This document shows positions 7,350 through 16,489 of a stretch of DNA of 32,329 nt, piece by piece. Every line of letters begins with the position of its first letter. Positions within the stretch are counted from its first letter, which is position 1. Made by a program: the position numbers and the translations under genes. The stretch lies in assembly GCA_020052975.1 (NCBI GenBank), contig JAGVOC010000129.1:1-32329 (forward strand), in the 5' to 3' direction. The DNA comes from Desulfobacterales bacterium (GTDB lineage Bacteria; Desulfobacterota; Desulfobacteria; Desulfobacterales; RPRI01). Under the pieces are notes generated by a model. The model worked only from the letters and a program-made list of their open reading frames with translations, did no database searches and was not told the DNA's origin.

Positions 7350-7413
7350 TTGCAGTTGCTTAAAGGACTCATTTAATCAAATTTTGGCCACTACCAGTGT
7401 GGAGCATTTAAAT

Positions 7414-10065
7414 ATGGACAGAATACAAAAGATATTAGAATCAAAAAAGCGTCTTATTCAAAAGCTTGAACTTCCATGCACGGTTTTAAAAGGAGAGGAA
7501 GAAGGCGGTTGCGGAGTTGTCGGCTTTTGTTGCACAGAGCCTGTTCCAGGGCGTCACATATATGAACCCTCAAGATTAATGCACAATCGCGGCAATGGAA
7601 AAGGGGGCGGTATTGCCGCGGTTGGGCTTGTTCCGGAACAGCTTGGCGTTAGCCGGGAAATTCTTGATAGTTGCTATATGATCCATGTGGCTTTTTTAGA
7701 TCCTGAAGTAAGGATAGAGCTCGAAGGGAAATATATTAAACCTTGCTTTAATATAGAAGCCGCAAAAGAGCTCGACACTGTGGATGACTGGAAATCCGTC
7801 AAAGGACTGGAAGTACGACCACCGGATGTATGGCGTTATTTTGTTCGTGTGAAGCCCGAAATCCTCGTTACCTTTATAAAAGAAAATGAATTCGAAAATA
7901 TGCAGGTTCGAGAAGCTGAAGAAGAGTTCATAAATCAAAACAGTTTTAAGCTGAACCAGGAATTTTACGCATCGCTTAAAAATCAAAAAGCTTTTATCTT
8001 ATCGCACGGCAGAAATATCATGATTCTTAAGGTCGTGGGATATGCTGAGGCTATTGTAAAATACTATAAAATTGAAGAGCTTTCTGCTCATGCATGGATC
8101 GCTCACCAGCGATTTCCCACAAAAGGACGCGTATGGCATCCCGGTGGCGCCCATCCCTTTGCAGGAATCAATATGGCGCTTGTGCATAACGGTGATTTTG
8201 CAAATTATCATTCTGTTTCCGAATACCTTCTGCAGCGTAATATCTATCCACAGTTTATTACAGATACTGAGGTGGCGGCCCTTATGTTCGATCTGCTCAA
8301 CCGGACCTATAAGTATCCGCTTGAGTATATCATCGAAGCTCTGGCGCCGACGACTGAACTGGATTTTGACCATCTCCCCAGTGACAAACAGTCTGTCTAC
8401 AGGGCGATACAGGCCACTCATATGCATGGCTCGCCCGATGGGCCCTGGTTTTTTATCATCGCCCGGAATATTGCCCATCAGAATAGATTTCAACTTCTTG
8501 GAATAACAGACACATCCATGCTGCGCCCCCAGGTATTTGCATTCTCAGACGGGGAGGTACAGGTGGGGCTGATTGCTTCAGAGAAACAGGCAATTGACGC
8601 TACACTCAACAGCCTGGCTCATGACGATAAACGAATCTGTCCTGTTGCTGACCGCTACTGGAATGCACGGGGCGGAAGCTATACAGATGGCGGTACATTT
8701 ATATTCAATATTGAAGCTGATTCTTCCGGCAATATGCGAATGAACTGTACGGATAAGTTCGGCTGCCCGATTCAAATGCCAAAACCTTCTGAACCATGTG
8801 ATTTTACAAAAGAGAGATCCCCTGCATCAAACTCGCATATTGAAAATAAAATAAAGAGCTGTTTTAAAACCGGTGACGCGAAACATGTTTTTGACTATGT
8901 TTGCGAAAATATTCCTGTCTGGAGTTTTGATGAGGTTTATGAAATGTGTCAGGCCATTCGGAAGCAGGCCAAAAATCCCCAAAATACCGAAACCGCCATC
9001 AGTACATTAACATTGCTAAATGACTTTAGATACTCGACAGGTTTTAAAAAACGAAGTCATGTTCTTCATATCATTCGCGGTGAACTGGATAATCTTTTTA
9101 GCAGCCTCCCGACGTTTGAAGCAGCAACAGCGGATGGAAGTAAATATCGTCTGATTGATTTTGAAAGTCGTCATTTGTTAAGAGCTCCTCTTTCCGGTGA
9201 AACAACGCTGGTAATCAATGCACATATATTTCCTCCCGAAGGCGATGACTGTGATGCGGCACTCATTGTTGATGCCTATATAAAAGGATGGCGCCGTTTT
9301 ATCTCATACCAGTGTTCAGGCCAGAGATATGTCGGATGCGGTCTCGGCCCGGAGACAGATGATGTGATAATAGATGTCTACGGGAGTTCCGGAGATTATC
9401 TGGGGTCCGGAATTGATGGTTTGACAATTACGGTTCATGGTAACGCCCAGGATCAGCTGGGACAGATTATTAAATGCGGCAAACTGGTCGTTTACGGAGA
9501 TGTCGGTCAGACCTTCATGTACGGCGCTAAAGGCGGTGCGGTCTATATAATGGGCAATGCAGCAGGGCGTCCGCTGATCAACTCCGTTGGACGACCACGA
9601 GTGGTGATTAACGGGACCGCGTTGGATTTTCTGGCGGAATCATTTATGGCAGGTGATCCTCATAATGGTGGAGGCTTTGTCATTTTAAACGGTATCAGAT
9701 TCGATGATAATGGCGGCATTGTTGAGCTACCTGAACCCTATCCCGGCGGTAATGTATTCTCCCTTGCTTCAGGAGGGGCGATTTATATCCGCGACCCGCA
9801 CAGAATTATGGTTGACGGACAGTTGAACGGAGGCATGTTTTTACCCCTGACCAGTAAAGACTGGGAATTGATATCGCCGTACATTGAAGAGAATGAACGG
9901 CTTTTCGGCATAAAGGTTGAGGATCTTTTAACTGTTGAGGGGCGGTTACTGCCCCCTGGCAAAGTCTACCGCAAAGTTGTGCCTTCAGCCGTTGGGGCCG
10001 TCATCGTAAAAGAAGAGGAAAATCTGATACGTGAAATGGAAACCGTGGGCGATTTATATAATTGA
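7414..10065 (+). CDS. glutamate synthase glutaminase (GATase II) plus GXGXG-domain subunit, no FMN domain
   Basis: I start at the ATG at 7414 (GGAG nine bases upstream). The same frame is open to an ATG at 7249, but that stretch is the leader with its hairpins and terminator. The product is 883 residues. Residues 33-~430 form a class II glutamine amidotransferase: candidate nucleophile Cys33 in GGCGVVGF (so a 32-residue propeptide would be removed), HQRFPTKGRVWHPGGAHPF around Arg233, HNGDFANY (Asn259-Gly260) and TDTE (283-286). Residues ~600-800 form the GXGXG beta-helix of GltB (YVGCGLGPETDD, GSGIDGLTITVHGNAQDQLG, YGDVGQTFMYGAKGG). The central FMN/2-oxoglutarate barrel of normal GltB is absent here and is encoded about 10 kb downstream (20052-21644). 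Expected role: release ammonia from glutamine and pass it to the FMN subunit. First gene of the cluster. Confidence 0.9.
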   Translation: MDRIQKILESKKRLIQKLELPCTVLKGEEEGGCGVVGFCCTEPVPGRHIYEPSRLMHNRGNGKGGGIAAVGLVPEQLGVSREILDSCYMIHVAFLDPEVRIELEGKYIKPCFNIEAAKELDTVDDWKSVKGLEVRPPDVWRYFVRVKPEILVTFIKENEFENMQVREAEEEFINQNSFKLNQEFYASLKNQKAFILSHGRNIMILKVVGYAEAIVKYYKIEELSAHAWIAHQRFPTKGRVWHPGGAHPFAGINMALVHNGDFANYHSVSEYLLQRNIYPQFITDTEVAALMFDLLNRTYKYPLEYIIEALAPTTELDFDHLPSDKQSVYRAIQATHMHGSPDGPWFFIIARNIAHQNRFQLLGITDTSMLRPQVFAFSDGEVQVGLIASEKQAIDATLNSLAHDDKRICPVADRYWNARGGSYTDGGTFIFNIEADSSGNMRMNCTDKFGCPIQMPKPSEPCDFTKERSPASNSHIENKIKSCFKTGDAKHVFDYVCENIPVWSFDEVYEMCQAIRKQAKNPQNTETAISTLTLLNDFRYSTGFKKRSHVLHIIRGELDNLFSSLPTFEAATADGSKYRLIDFESRHLLRAPLSGETTLVINAHIFPPEGDDCDAALIVDAYIKGWRRFISYQCSGQRYVGCGLGPETDDVIIDVYGSSGDYLGSGIDGLTITVHGNAQDQLGQIIKCGKLVVYGDVGQTFMYGAKGGAVYIMGNAAGRPLINSVGRPRVVINGTALDFLAESFMAGDPHNGGGFVILNGIRFDDNGGIVELPEPYPGGNVFSLASGGAIYIRDPHRIMVDGQLNGGMFLPLTSKDWELISPYIEENERLFGIKVEDLLTVEGRLLPPGKVYRKVVPSAVGAVIVKEEENLIREMETVGDLYN

Positions 10066-10076
10066 TAAGGAAAGAT

Positions 10077-10646
10077 ATGACGATCAGAATAAAAAAAGGC
10101 CGAACAGGAAAAGGCTTGCTCGACACTGTCACAAAGATGTCGGGTGTTGATCTGAGTGTTTGTTATCAGTGCAAAAAATGTTCATGCGGGTGTACTGTAT
10201 CAAATCATGCGCAATCACCGCCTTCAGAAATAATCAGACGGCTTCAACTGGGTGCCGGTGATGAACTGCTTAACAATGATCTCATCTGGACATGCGTCTC
10301 ATGCGAAACATGTTTTGCACGATGCCCGATGGGAATTGACATGGTATCCATTATGGATGCGTTGCGCAAATTGGCCATTGAGAGAAAGGCCGCAATTCCG
10401 GAAGGTAATGTTCCGTTATTTAACAAAGCATTTCTTAAAACGGTAAACATTTTCGGGCGCACATATGATCTTGGGCTGATGGCAATGTATAAAATAGGCA
10501 CATCATCCTATAAGCAGGATACAGACAAACTCCCGATCATTTTAAAAAAGAAAAAAATTGCAATTCTGCCTTCATGGAGCACCAACCGTAAAACCGTAAA
10601 GCGAATTTTTGAAAAAGCCAGACAAAACAAGGAAAGCTTAAAATGA
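10077..10646 (+). CDS. hdrC: heterodisulfide reductase subunit C-like iron-sulfur protein
   Basis: 189 residues from the ATG at 10077 (AAGGAA just upstream, 11 bases after the previous stop). Two [4Fe-4S] motifs are visible: C29-x2-C32-x2-C35...C39 (CYQCKKCSCGC) and C73-x2-C76-x2-C79-x3-C83 (CVSCETCFARCP), the latter followed by the IDMVSIMDALRKLA helix typical of HdrC. The C-terminal 80 residues are basic and carry no further cysteines. HdrC passes electrons between HdrA and HdrB in a soluble complex. It overlaps hdrB by four bases (ATGA), which indicates translational coupling. The context suggests it is part of a glutamate-synthase-linked Hdr complex rather than a methanogen-type CoM-S-S-CoB reductase. 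Confidence 0.9.
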   Translation: MTIRIKKGRTGKGLLDTVTKMSGVDLSVCYQCKKCSCGCTVSNHAQSPPSEIIRRLQLGAGDELLNNDLIWTCVSCETCFARCPMGIDMVSIMDALRKLAIERKAAIPEGNVPLFNKAFLKTVNIFGRTYDLGLMAMYKIGTSSYKQDTDKLPIILKKKKIAILPSWSTNRKTVKRIFEKARQNKESLK

Positions 10647-11518
10647 AATATGCATATTATCCCGGGTGTTCATCGGAATCGTCTGCCCGTGACCAGCATG
10701 CATCCAGTATTGCGGTTGCATTAGCGCTTGGAATCGATTTTGTTGAAATAGAAGGCTGGTCCTGCTGCGGCGCCACACCGGGTCACCATACAGATCGTGT
10801 TCTGGCAGCAGCCTTGTCGGCAGCGAATCTGATTTTGGCCCAGGATATGGGCCTTGATGTTGTAGTGAACTGTGCAGCATGTTACAGCAGGCTAAAAATG
10901 GCAAATTACGAGGTTTTGAACCATTCAGATATGCGCAAAAAAATCGCTGATGCCATTGGCCGGGATTATGACGGCAGGGTTAACGTAAAACATTTTATGG
11001 AAGTTCTTCTCGAAGACTATGGCGCAGATGATCTTGAAAAAGCATTCACCCATTCCTTAGCCGGGCTTAAAGTAGCGTCCTATTATGGATGCCTGCTGGT
11101 TCGCCCTAATGAAGTGACTCATTTTGATGACCCGGAAAATCCGAAATCACTGGACAATCTGGTGAACGCAATGGGGGGTGAAAGCCTTGACTGGCCATAC
11201 AAGGTTGAGTGCTGTGGCAACAGTCTTTCTCTGACTACAAGGTCAGAGCTTGTGGTCAGTTTGTCTGATTCAATTATCGGCATGGCCCGGGCTGCCGGCG
11301 CTGAATGTATCGCTGTGGCCTGTCCATTGTGTCAGGTTAATTTAGATCTAAGGCAGATTGACATCAGGAAGCAAACCGGCAGGCAGTATGACATGCCGAT
11401 TTTGTATATTACACAACTGATGGGTTTATGTCTTAGCATCCCTGTTGAGAAACTCGGCTTGAACAAGCTTGTGGTATCTCCGTCAACAATTATCAATGCT
11501 GTGAACGCTGCTGCTTAA
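10643..11518 (+). CDS. hdrB: heterodisulfide reductase subunit B-like protein with two CCG domains
   Basis: 291 residues. Both cysteine-rich CCG motifs are complete: C9, C41-C42, C77, C80 (YPGC...CCG...CAAC) and C150, C190-C191, C227, C230 (YYGC...CCGN...CPLC). In methanogen HdrB these bind two non-cubane [4Fe-4S] clusters that cleave the heterodisulfide. In non-methanogens the disulfide or other substrate is generally unknown. Length is normal for the family. It follows hdrC with a 4-base overlap and is 29 bases before the HdrA-GltD fusion, so the HdrCBA order is intact. Since all cluster ligands are present it should be a functional electron acceptor or donor site, not a relic. Confidence 0.92.
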   Translation: MKYAYYPGCSSESSARDQHASSIAVALALGIDFVEIEGWSCCGATPGHHTDRVLAAALSAANLILAQDMGLDVVVNCAACYSRLKMANYEVLNHSDMRKKIADAIGRDYDGRVNVKHFMEVLLEDYGADDLEKAFTHSLAGLKVASYYGCLLVRPNEVTHFDDPENPKSLDNLVNAMGGESLDWPYKVECCGNSLSLTTRSELVVSLSDSIIGMARAAGAECIAVACPLCQVNLDLRQIDIRKQTGRQYDMPILYITQLMGLCLSIPVEKLGLNKLVVSPSTIINAVNAAA

Positions 11519-11547
11519 TTTGAAGTTTTAGGGAATTTAAAAAAATT

Positions 11548-14500
11548 ATGTCAAATACGGAAAATAAAAAGACCGGTGCGGTGCTGATTCAGGGTGGCGG
11601 GATTGCCGGTGTGCAGGCGTCGCTGGATCTCGCAAATTCCGGTTTCAAGGTTTATCTTATCGAACGTTCTGCTGCCATCGGCGGCATGATGTCCCATCTG
11701 GATAAGACATTTCCTACAGGCGATTGCGCGACTTGTATTATTTCACCAAAGCTCGTGGAATGTGCCCGCAACTTAAACATTGAAATTATGACATATTCGG
11801 AATTGTTAAAAGTAGAAGGGACACCGGGCCATTTTACGGCAACCGTAAAGCAGTCTCCCAGATATGTTGATTCAAAAATATGCAATGATTGCGGTGACTG
11901 TTTGCCTGTCTGCCCTGTTGATATTAAAGATCGATTCAACAGAAATCTCGGAACGCGGAAGGCAATCGCCAAATACTCGGCTCAGGCGGTGCCGAACATT
12001 GCCGGGATTCTTAAACTCGGTCACGCGCCTTGTAAGACAAAATGTCCGGCAAACATCAATGTGCAGGGATATATACAGCTGATAAAGAAAAAAGAGTATG
12101 TCAAAGCCGTAAAATTAATCAGGGAGAGGAACCCGCTTTCGGCAATCTGCGGCCGGGTTTGCACGCATCCCTGTGAAACAGCCTGTATCCGCGGCAATGT
12201 TGATTCTCCGATTGCCATACGGCAGCTGAAACGGTTTGCATCTGATAAAGAGATGGAAATGGTTGCATCGGGTGAAATCAACCTTCCGGAAGAAAAAAAC
12301 CCCTCGCCGGATGCCCCAAGAATTGCGGTTATCGGCGCCGGCCCGTCCGGGCTTACAGTCGCCCATGATCTTACGGACCGCGGATATGCCGTAACCGTAT
12401 ATGAAGCATCACCTGCAGCCGGCGGCATGCTCCGATGGGGAATTCCGGATTATCGTCTTCCTGTAAATATTTTAGATTATGAAGTCGAGCTGATTCGAAG
12501 AAAAGGCGTCACCTTTGTTTATAATTGCCGTGTCGGGAAAGAGATTCCTTTTGAAAAAATACGGGCTGACCATAGCGCCGTTTTTGTGGGTATCGGCACA
12601 CAGAAAAGTACGCCCATGAAAGTTAAAGGAGATGACCTTGACGGCGTTGTCCAGGGTCTTGACTTCCTTTACCGTGCAAGCGCCGATGACAATAAACCCC
12701 AACTTAAAGGGCGTGTGATTGTTGTCGGCGGGGGTGATGTTGCAATGGATGCGGCATGTTCTGCCATACGTCTTGGTGCGGAAGAAGTCACCATTGTCTA
12801 TCGCAGGAGTGAAAAAGAACTGCCGGCGATTAACGAAGAAGTCCATCATGCCCTGGAAGAGAGCGTCAATTTTGAATTTCTCACAAATCCTGTGGAATTT
12901 ATCGACAATGGCAGCGGTAAACTCGGCAAGGTTAGATGCATCAGAATGAAGCTGGGGGAACCTGATGAATCAGGACGCCGCAGGCCGATTCCGGTTGAGG
13001 GATCTGAGTTTGAGATGAATGCTGACTTGGTAATTCTGGCGATCGGCAGCCAGCCGGATTCCTCCTTATCCGATTCAACACCTTACTTAAAGGTTAATCA
13101 ATGGGGCAACATTATCGCAGATCGAAATTGCGTAACAGGAGTCCCGGGGATTTTTGCCGGGGGTGATATTGTGACCGGTCCGGCTACGGTTATTGAAGCA
13201 GTGGCTGCAGGGAAACGGGCAGCAGAGTCAATTGACAGATATATTCGCGGAATCAATCCGGAATTGCCGCGGTTTGAGGATTCAATAAAACCCATACCGG
13301 CAGAACTCCTTCCCTCGGGAAAAGATGAAGAAAAAAAATCTCGAGCCATAGCCAAAGAACGCCCTGTTTCCCATCGCATTAAAGACTTTTCTGAAATTGA
13401 AATGTGCTTTTCCGAAGAAGAAGCACTCGCAGAATGCGAAAGATGTCTGAACTGCGCGCTTTGTTCCGAATGCGGAGAGTGCGTGGAAATTTGTGAGAAG
13501 AAGGCAATTGACCATGGTATGGGAGAAAAAGTGACCGAGCTTGACGTCGGTTCGGTCATACTCGCGCCGGGTTTTCAGGAATTTCAGGCAGAGGTAAAAG
13601 GTGAATTTGGTTTTGGTCGATATGCGAATGTCCTTACCAGTGTCCAATTTGAAAGAATGCTGTCAGCCGCGGGTCCTTTTCAAGGCCATATTTTAAGACC
13701 GTCTGACAGGCGTGAAGCCAAACGCATTGCATTCATACAGTGTGTGGGGTCACGTGACTCAAGATGCGGTAATGAATACTGCTCATCTATTTGCTGCATG
13801 GCAACAACCAAACAGGCGATGGTTGCCAGCGAGCATGTAAAAGGACTTGAGGCGACTATTTTTTATATGGATATCCGCGCATTTGGAAAAGATTTTGATC
13901 AGTATTACGAACGCGCAAAAAAACAGGACGGTATTGCCTACATAAAAAGCATCCCCTCCCGGATAGTTCAGATACCCATAACAAAAGACCTGAGACTCCG
14001 GTTTATGACGGAGGATGGAATCGACGAAAAGGAATTCGATCTCGTGGTCCTGTCTGTTGGCCTGGATCCGAAGAAGTCTGTTTCTTCGACAATCTCAAGA
14101 CTTGGCATAGAGTTAAATGAATACGGTTTTTGCGCTACAGATCGTTTTTTTCCCCTTGAAACATCAAGGCCGGGAATATTTGTTGCCGGCGTATTCCAAG
14201 AACCCAAAGATATTCCTGAAACAGTCACCCAGGCAAGCGCCGCAGCTTCAATGTCCATGGAATTGCTTGCAAAATCACGAGGCACACTTGTAACAAAAAG
14301 AGAATATCCGCCTGAACGCGATATTACGGACGAGAAACCGAGGATCGGCGTGTTTATATGCCATTGCGGAATTAATATCGCCTCAACGGTTGATGTGGAA
14401 AAGGTGACGGCGGCTATTTCCGGTGATCCTGATGTCATTTTTGCAACCCATTCAATGTATGCCTGTTCTGACGCCAGTCTGTCTGAGGTCAAGGAAGCGA

Positions 14501-16014
14501 TCATTGAACACAGACTCAACCGTATCGTAGTGGCATCCTGTACTCCCAGGACTCATGAACCGTTGTTTCGTGAAACGTTGCGGGAGGCTTGTCTGAATCC
14601 CTATCTTTTTGATCTGGCAAATATCAGGGATCAATGTTCATGGGTGCACTCATCCGAGCCTGAAGCGGCGACTCAAAAAGCGGTCGAACTGGTGCGAATG
14701 TCCATTGCAAGAACCCGGCATCTTTCACCGTTAATCGGAGAATCCCTTGCTATTAATCAAGCCGGTCTGGTTATTGGCGGTGGCCTATCCGGGATGACGG
14801 CCGCACTTTCCCTTGCGGAACAGGGATTTAAGGTTCACTTGGTCGAACGTACCGGAAATCTCGGCGGTCACCTTCGCGACATTTACGGCACACTTGAACA
14901 CGATAATGTATCGGATTTTACAGACACTCTGATAAAGAAGGTTGAAACTAATCCTAATATTATTCTCCACATGAGAACTGAGGTCGCCGGTATCGCAGGA
15001 CATGTCGGGAAATTTAACATAAAACTGTCAAAGCCCGATGAATCTGTTGAAGTCCCTTGCGGTGCTGTGATTGTTGCCACAGGGGCTGACCAGGTAGAAA
15101 CTTCTGAATATCACCGGCATGAATCAGACAATGTGATCACCCAGGTAGAACTTGAAAAATGTCTGCATGATAATTCATTTAACGGGTCCGGTAAGAACAT
15201 CGTCATGATTCAGTGTGTGGGATCGCGCAACAGTGAACGGGCCTACTGCAGTCGGATCTGCTGCTCCATGGCGATCAAGAATGCCCTTGCCGTAAAAAAG
15301 AAAAATCCTGATTCAAATATTTTTGTCTTGTACAGGGATATCAGGACCTACGGTTTTAGGGAGAAATTTTACAAGCAGGCTCGCAAGGCAGGTGTGGTTT
15401 TCATCCGCTATGATGAGGAAAAACCGCCTGTTGTTTCAGAAGACAAAGGCCTTCTTGTTGCACTCAATAGTCCGGATTTTCCGGAATCAATTGAGATTGA
15501 AGCGGATCTTGTTGTTTTAAGCACCGGAATTACCCCGCCTGAAGATAACAAACTGGTATCGAATATGCTGAAGGTACCGTTGAATCCGGATGGTTTTTAC
15601 GTAGAAGCACATTTGAAGCTGCGGCCTGTTGATTTTGCCAATGAAGGAATTTTTCTTTGCGGGCTGGCCCATTCGCCAAAATTTATGGATGAAAATATTT
15701 CCCAGGCCCGCGCCGCTGCCGCAAGGTCCGCTACCGTGCTTTCAAAGACGCATCTTGAAGTTGGTGCTCAGGTCTCACAGGTCGACCAGAGCAAATGTAT
15801 TTCGTGTATGACTTGCGTGCATTCATGCCCATATGGCGCACCGTTTCTAAACAAGGATCATAAAGCTGAAATCGCGGCCGCCAAGTGCATGGGGTGCGGA
15901 ATATGCGCTTCTGAATGTCCGGCCCGGGCCGTACAGCTGAAACATTTCGAGGCAAAACATTTTAACAGCATGCTGGATGATCTGTTCGGGCGTAATGAAT
16001 TGTCAGCTAATTAA
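11548..16014 (+). CDS. hdrA: HdrA-GltD-HdrA fusion: multi-flavin, multi-[4Fe-4S] electron-transfer protein
   Basis: 1488 residues. Residues 10-~130: HdrA-type FAD start (IQGGGIAGVQASLDLA, LDKTFPTGDCATC) and a ferredoxin motif (C112, C115, C118, C122). Residues ~155-570: a complete GltD-like module with the N-terminal cluster cysteines (C162, C166, C201, C205, C209, C213), FAD site VIGAGPSGLTVAHDL (~262) and NAD(P)H site VVGGGDVAMDAA (~393). Residues ~620-910: the rest of the first HdrA, opening with a cysteine cluster (CERCLNCALCSECGECVEIC, 630-649). Residues ~931-1400: a second HdrA (FICHCGINI; FAD site VIGGGLSGMTAALSLAEQG at ~1075). Residues 1417-1457: two ferredoxin motifs. GltD thus sits inside HdrA1. 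Known GltD oxidises NADPH for glutamate synthase; HdrA is the flavin-bifurcating subunit. The fusion physically joins these two chemistries. No frameshift is seen. Confidence 0.93.
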   Translation: MSNTENKKTGAVLIQGGGIAGVQASLDLANSGFKVYLIERSAAIGGMMSHLDKTFPTGDCATCIISPKLVECARNLNIEIMTYSELLKVEGTPGHFTATVKQSPRYVDSKICNDCGDCLPVCPVDIKDRFNRNLGTRKAIAKYSAQAVPNIAGILKLGHAPCKTKCPANINVQGYIQLIKKKEYVKAVKLIRERNPLSAICGRVCTHPCETACIRGNVDSPIAIRQLKRFASDKEMEMVASGEINLPEEKNPSPDAPRIAVIGAGPSGLTVAHDLTDRGYAVTVYEASPAAGGMLRWGIPDYRLPVNILDYEVELIRRKGVTFVYNCRVGKEIPFEKIRADHSAVFVGIGTQKSTPMKVKGDDLDGVVQGLDFLYRASADDNKPQLKGRVIVVGGGDVAMDAACSAIRLGAEEVTIVYRRSEKELPAINEEVHHALEESVNFEFLTNPVEFIDNGSGKLGKVRCIRMKLGEPDESGRRRPIPVEGSEFEMNADLVILAIGSQPDSSLSDSTPYLKVNQWGNIIADRNCVTGVPGIFAGGDIVTGPATVIEAVAAGKRAAESIDRYIRGINPELPRFEDSIKPIPAELLPSGKDEEKKSRAIAKERPVSHRIKDFSEIEMCFSEEEALAECERCLNCALCSECGECVEICEKKAIDHGMGEKVTELDVGSVILAPGFQEFQAEVKGEFGFGRYANVLTSVQFERMLSAAGPFQGHILRPSDRREAKRIAFIQCVGSRDSRCGNEYCSSICCMATTKQAMVASEHVKGLEATIFYMDIRAFGKDFDQYYERAKKQDGIAYIKSIPSRIVQIPITKDLRLRFMTEDGIDEKEFDLVVLSVGLDPKKSVSSTISRLGIELNEYGFCATDRFFPLETSRPGIFVAGVFQEPKDIPETVTQASAAASMSMELLAKSRGTLVTKREYPPERDITDEKPRIGVFICHCGINIASTVDVEKVTAAISGDPDVIFATHSMYACSDASLSEVKEAIIEHRLNRIVVASCTPRTHEPLFRETLREACLNPYLFDLANIRDQCSWVHSSEPEAATQKAVELVRMSIARTRHLSPLIGESLAINQAGLVIGGGLSGMTAALSLAEQGFKVHLVERTGNLGGHLRDIYGTLEHDNVSDFTDTLIKKVETNPNIILHMRTEVAGIAGHVGKFNIKLSKPDESVEVPCGAVIVATGADQVETSEYHRHESDNVITQVELEKCLHDNSFNGSGKNIVMIQCVGSRNSERAYCSRICCSMAIKNALAVKKKNPDSNIFVLYRDIRTYGFREKFYKQARKAGVVFIRYDEEKPPVVSEDKGLLVALNSPDFPESIEIEADLVVLSTGITPPEDNKLVSNMLKVPLNPDGFYVEAHLKLRPVDFANEGIFLCGLAHSPKFMDENISQARAAAARSATVLSKTHLEVGAQVSQVDQSKCISCMTCVHSCPYGAPFLNKDHKAEIAAAKCMGCGICASECPARAVQLKHFEAKHFNSMLDDLFGRNELSAN

Positions 16015-16039
16015 TGACGAATTAGAGAAAAGAAAAAAC

Positions 16040-16489
16040 ATGGAAAACTTTGAGCCCAAAATTGTCGCCTTTTGCTGCCATTACTGAGCATATTCATCTG
16101 CGGACCTGTCAGGTTCCATGCGACTTCAATATCCAACCAATATTCGCATCATTCGAACGCCCTGCACCGGCAAGCTGGAGGTGGAATATTTCATGCGGGC
16201 ATTCGAAAACGGTGCGGATGGCATTCTCGTTGCCGGATGCGAGGAGGGCAGCTGCCATTTTATCGAAGGCAACCTGACGGCAAAGCGTCGGGTAAATTAT
16301 ACCCGCGGTATTCTGACCGAAGCCGGGTTTGAAAAGGAACGCCTGCGAATGGTGAATATCGGCGCTGCTGATGCCCGTCGTTTTGTCGAGATCATCAAGG
16401 ATATGATCGAGACCGTCCGCAATCTCGGGCCCAGCCCAGTGAAACCGGCCCGGACTCAAAAATCAATGAAACAGGAGATCCATCCATGA
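16040..16489 (+). CDS. mvhD: MvhD-like hydrogenase iron-sulfur subunit with in-frame UGA (selenocysteine)
   Basis: Reading from the ATG at 16040, TGA at 16085-16087 is codon 16 and the frame then stays open to TGA at 16487-16489 (149 residues with Sec16). The N-terminus reads AFCCHY-U-AYSSADLSG. Cys-type MvhD proteins have FCCNWCSYAGAD here, so the UGA falls exactly at a conserved cysteine. Homology continues across it (RLQYPTNIRIIRTPCTGK, AFENGADGILVAGCEEGSCHFIEGN), with C42, C67 and C72. A SECIS-like hairpin lies just downstream. MvhD carries a [2Fe-2S] cluster and links HdrA to an electron donor; VhuD of Methanococcus is a known selenoprotein of this family. The ATG at 16118 would give only a truncated protein lacking the redox motif. 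The stop overlaps metV (ATGA). Ribosome site weak. Confidence 0.85.
16102..16117 (+). promoter_or_regulatory. bacterial SECIS-like hairpin
   Basis: GGACCT (16102-16107) pairs with AGGTTCC (16111-16117) with one bulged T, closing the loop GTC. The loop GU lies 20 bases after the UGA codon. Bacterial SECIS elements need a short stem with GU in the apical loop at about this distance, so SelB could decode the UGA as selenocysteine. Confidence 0.65.

Noticed and set aside
7249..7413. 55-codon N-terminal extension of the first glutamate-synthase gene
   Set aside because: The stretch is the transcribed leader: it carries a 14-bp hairpin and a terminator, has no ribosome site before 7249, and its amino acids are not like GATase N-termini. 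The ATG at 7414 has GGAG upstream.
16050..16277. Overlapping plus-strand ORFs in other frames within the MvhD gene
   Set aside because: They have no recognisable domain and are covered by the homologous Sec-containing frame.
16118..16489. MvhD starting at the ATG at 16118 (123 residues)
   Set aside because: It would lose the FCC-x2-C/U motif; the conserved protein continues upstream through the UGA, so Sec read-through is the better reading.
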